From JAXGPP01 sp964436865 (GTDB lineage: Bacteria; Planctomycetota; Planctomycetia; Pirellulales; Thermoguttaceae): DNA of 6,952 nucleotides. Positions 5,224 through 6,952 of this stretch are shown in pieces. The notes under the pieces are model-generated. The model did not search any database. It was not told the DNA's origin and saw only the letters and a program-made list of their open reading frames with translations. The stretch's first letter is position 1. Every line of letters starts with the position of its first letter. The stretch covers positions 1 through 6,952 of the forward strand of contig CAYTFK010000356.1 in the NCBI GenBank assembly GCA_964436865.1. Direction: 5' to 3'. Position numbers and translations under genes: made by a program.

Positions 5224-6952
5224 TCGCCGGCATCCCACCACCACGCATCGGCTGGCAACGACCTGGCGGCTGCCGCGGCGCGACGGCCAGCGATCGCACC
5301 ATCGCTTTCGGTCTCCATGGCGCCGGCGGTTACCAACGGCGTTGGGTCGACCCGCACACCGCCGCTCGCTCCGGCCACGATGTGCACGCGGTTGATCACT
5401 CGGTGGTTGACCACCGTTTCCACCGTCTCGGGGCCGAGCGAGCGCTCGACCGGGTAGTTTCCCTGGCTGCCGAAGCAGGTCATGTGCCAGCCGGCCTTGC
5501 CCGGCAGGTCTTCTTCACGGCACAGCGAGAACGCCAATGCCAGGTCGAACAGGTTGCGCAATTCGGCGTAGACCGGATACTTCCGGCACAACTCGGCGAA
5601 ATGAGTGGTGAACTGCCGGGCGAAGCGACTGTTGAGCTCGTCGGATTGGCCCGTGTGCACGCGTTCGCCCTGCTCGGTCAGCATCTCATTCTCGCTGAGC
5701 ACTTTGACTCCCTGGCCGCGCAGAGCGAACGCCTGGCGGTCCCGGGCCGCGAGCACGGCGTCGTAGTTCAGCGTGAACCACCAGCGAAGCACGGCCATCG
5801 GCGGCGGAGCTTCGCCGGCCGGCACCTTGATCATCTCGAGATAGCTTTCGACGCCGGGCACACCTTCTTCCAGGCCCATGCCGACGAGCTTCATGCGATA
5901 GTCGGCTTCGACCATCACACGGCTGGCGCGCGTTCGCGGATCGAGGCCGTAGACATCGATCTCCTGCCGGCCGAGTTGCGACCGCAGCCCCTCGAGCCAC
6001 TCCTTGCGCTGCCCCGGAGCTAGCGGTCGGGCAGTTGTATTTTTGACATACGCCTGAGTCCGCGTCAGGGCGTCTTGCGTCGGTGTGATCGCGCAGCCGA
6101 AGCGAGCTCCGCGACCCGACATCATGTGTCGCAATATGACGACCAAGTCATCCAGTCGCACGACCGGCTGTCCGGTGGCAGCGCTCACGACGCGGTTCTC
6201 GGCATCAACTGCCCAGTTCCCGGCAGGCCCGGCCAGCACCAGGTCGCCGGAGTCGGAGTAGACGAATACGTATTGGATCCGTTCGAGGCCCGCCAGCAGC
6301 AGCATCTCGTCGTCCAGCGTCCGGCCGGCGGCAAGCCGCAGCTGGACCTGCTTCTCCAACCGCGGCAGCGATACCATCCGCAGCGACGATGCCCGCCGCA
6401 CGTCGCGCGGGCTACCCGCCGGCGCGGCAGCGGCACGCAGCGCCGCCATTTGCCCTCCGGTCTCCGTCTTCACGGCGCGCCGCAACAGGCCGTCGGGATC
6501 GACGTACACGCCAGTGGGGAACGGTTGGATGCTGCCCGGCCCGCCGACTTCGTCCCAGGTCGTCGGCTGCACCGTGGAAGTGATCAGGTCGATGAGCGAG
6601 TCGAAGTCGGCAAGCGAGGCGCCCCCCTGACCGCCAATCGGCTGCGCGGCGATGGCGGATAGGGCCTCGGCCCGGGTGCGGTCGTCGCCGATTTCGGCCG
6701 CAGTGCCGAGCGAACTCGACCGCGATCCGACGGCGGCCTGGGCCGCCGCGACCCTGGCCAGGCCGGCATCCCGCGCCATGGGATCGGCAGAATGTCTCAC
6801 CGTCTCCAGGGCTGCGGCGAACTCGCCAGCCGCCAACTGGGCATCAAGACGCGTCTCGTTCGGGCCCGATCCGCCCGCTTCGACCGCCGCCAGAACTGGC
6901 CAAGCTGCCAGAACCAGTGCAGCCCCAATTGCCCGCAAGCTTCGTTTTGGCG
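5220..6952 (-). CDS. Secreted planctomycete protein, DUF1598-like (5' end outside the window)
   Basis: At least 576 codons are open and the frame runs off the right edge. The first possible start inside the window is a TTG at 6938-6936. The open codons before it read P-K-R-S, which gives the signal peptide its basic n-region, so the true start probably lies a few codons further upstream. Numbering from the TTG, a hydrophobic segment with an Ala-rich end lies at 2-19, followed by a helical Ala-rich repeat-like region at about 30-100. The segment LIDLITSTVQPTTWDEVGG (115-133) and PFPTGVYVDPDGLLRRA (139-155) follow. A central part has QYVFVYSDSGDLVLAGPAG (222-240). A conserved-looking block, YGLDPRTRASRVMVEADYRM (330-349) through GMGLEEGVPGVESYLEMIK (353-371), matches my recollection of the planctomycete DUF1598 family. 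The C-terminal region (about 380-530) is compact and has scattered cysteines. No enzyme motif is evident and the function is unknown. It is the upstream member of a coupled pair with an exported isomerase. Confidence 0.72.
   Translation of the reverse strand, partial: PKRSLRAIGAALVLAAWPVLAAVEAGGSGPNETRLDAQLAAGEFAAALETVRHSADPMARDAGLARVAAAQAAVGSRSSSLGTAAEIGDDRTRAEALSAIAAQPIGGQGGASLADFDSLIDLITSTVQPTTWDEVGGPGSIQPFPTGVYVDPDGLLRRAVKTETGGQMAALRAAAAPAGSPRDVRRASSLRMVSLPRLEKQVQLRLAAGRTLDDEMLLLAGLERIQYVFVYSDSGDLVLAGPAGNWAVDAENRVVSAATGQPVVRLDDLVVILRHMMSGRGARFGCAITPTQDALTRTQAYVKNTTARPLAPGQRKEWLEGLRSQLGRQEIDVYGLDPRTRASRVMVEADYRMKLVGMGLEEGVPGVESYLEMIKVPAGEAPPPMAVLRWWFTLNYDAVLAARDRQAFALRGQGVKVLSENEMLTEQGERVHTGQSDELNSRFARQFTTHFAELCRKYPVYAELRNLFDLALAFSLCREEDLPGKAGWHMTCFGSQGNYPVERSLGPETVETVVNHRVINRVHIVAGASGGVRVDPTPLVTAGAMETESDGAIAGRRAAAAARSLPADAWWWDAGE

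Noticed and set aside
5224..5244. Upstream GTG start for the isomerase (seven extra codons, MVVGCRR)
   Set aside because: It would extend into the preceding gene and add a Gly/Cys/Arg stretch ahead of an already complete signal peptide. The ATGA overlap at 5223 is the more natural start.
4603..6023. Two long plus-strand frames (4603-5457 and 5085-6023) opposite the isomerase and DUF1598-like genes
   Set aside because: They overlap each other and lie antisense to genes with clear signal peptides and domains. Their translations show no family features.
6075..6662. A 195-codon plus-strand frame near the right end
   Set aside because: It is antisense to the DUF1598-like gene, with Arg/His/Gln-rich composition and no recognisable motif.

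Overview
The window is GC-rich and densely coded. It most likely comes from a member of the Planctomycetota, probably the Pirellulales. The main reason is the rightmost gene, a secreted protein that reads like the planctomycete-restricted DUF1598 family. It also carries a 'LITST..P.TWDEVGGPGSI' segment that I recognise from planctomycete exported proteins. The assignment rests on recalled family knowledge, not on a search.

Layout: (1) Positions 7-3909 on the plus strand hold a complete or nearly complete 1300-residue HrpA-type DEAH RNA helicase. (2) Positions 3910-4260 have no full gene. This convergent intergenic gap contains a 47-codon minus-strand reading frame that resembles the C-terminal part of a small VapB/DUF2281-like antitoxin, probably a degraded remnant. 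It also contains two GC-rich inverted repeats and one short stretch reminiscent of a CRISPR repeat end. (3) Positions 4261-5223 on the minus strand hold an exported parvulin-type (SurA/PpiC-like) peptidyl-prolyl isomerase. (4) Positions 5220-6952 on the minus strand hold the DUF1598-like secreted protein, whose 5' end runs off the right edge.

Genes 3 and 4 form a minus-strand pair. The stop of the DUF1598-like gene and the start of the isomerase share an ATGA, so they are almost certainly co-transcribed and translationally coupled. Both appear to carry export signals, so the pair probably acts outside the cytoplasm. A plausible but untested reading is a secreted planctomycete protein with a dedicated folding factor. 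The hrpA gene converges on this pair and looks functionally unrelated. I do not see a clear new defence or mobile system. The points most worth a second look are the coupled DUF1598/parvulin pair and the antitoxin-like remnant.
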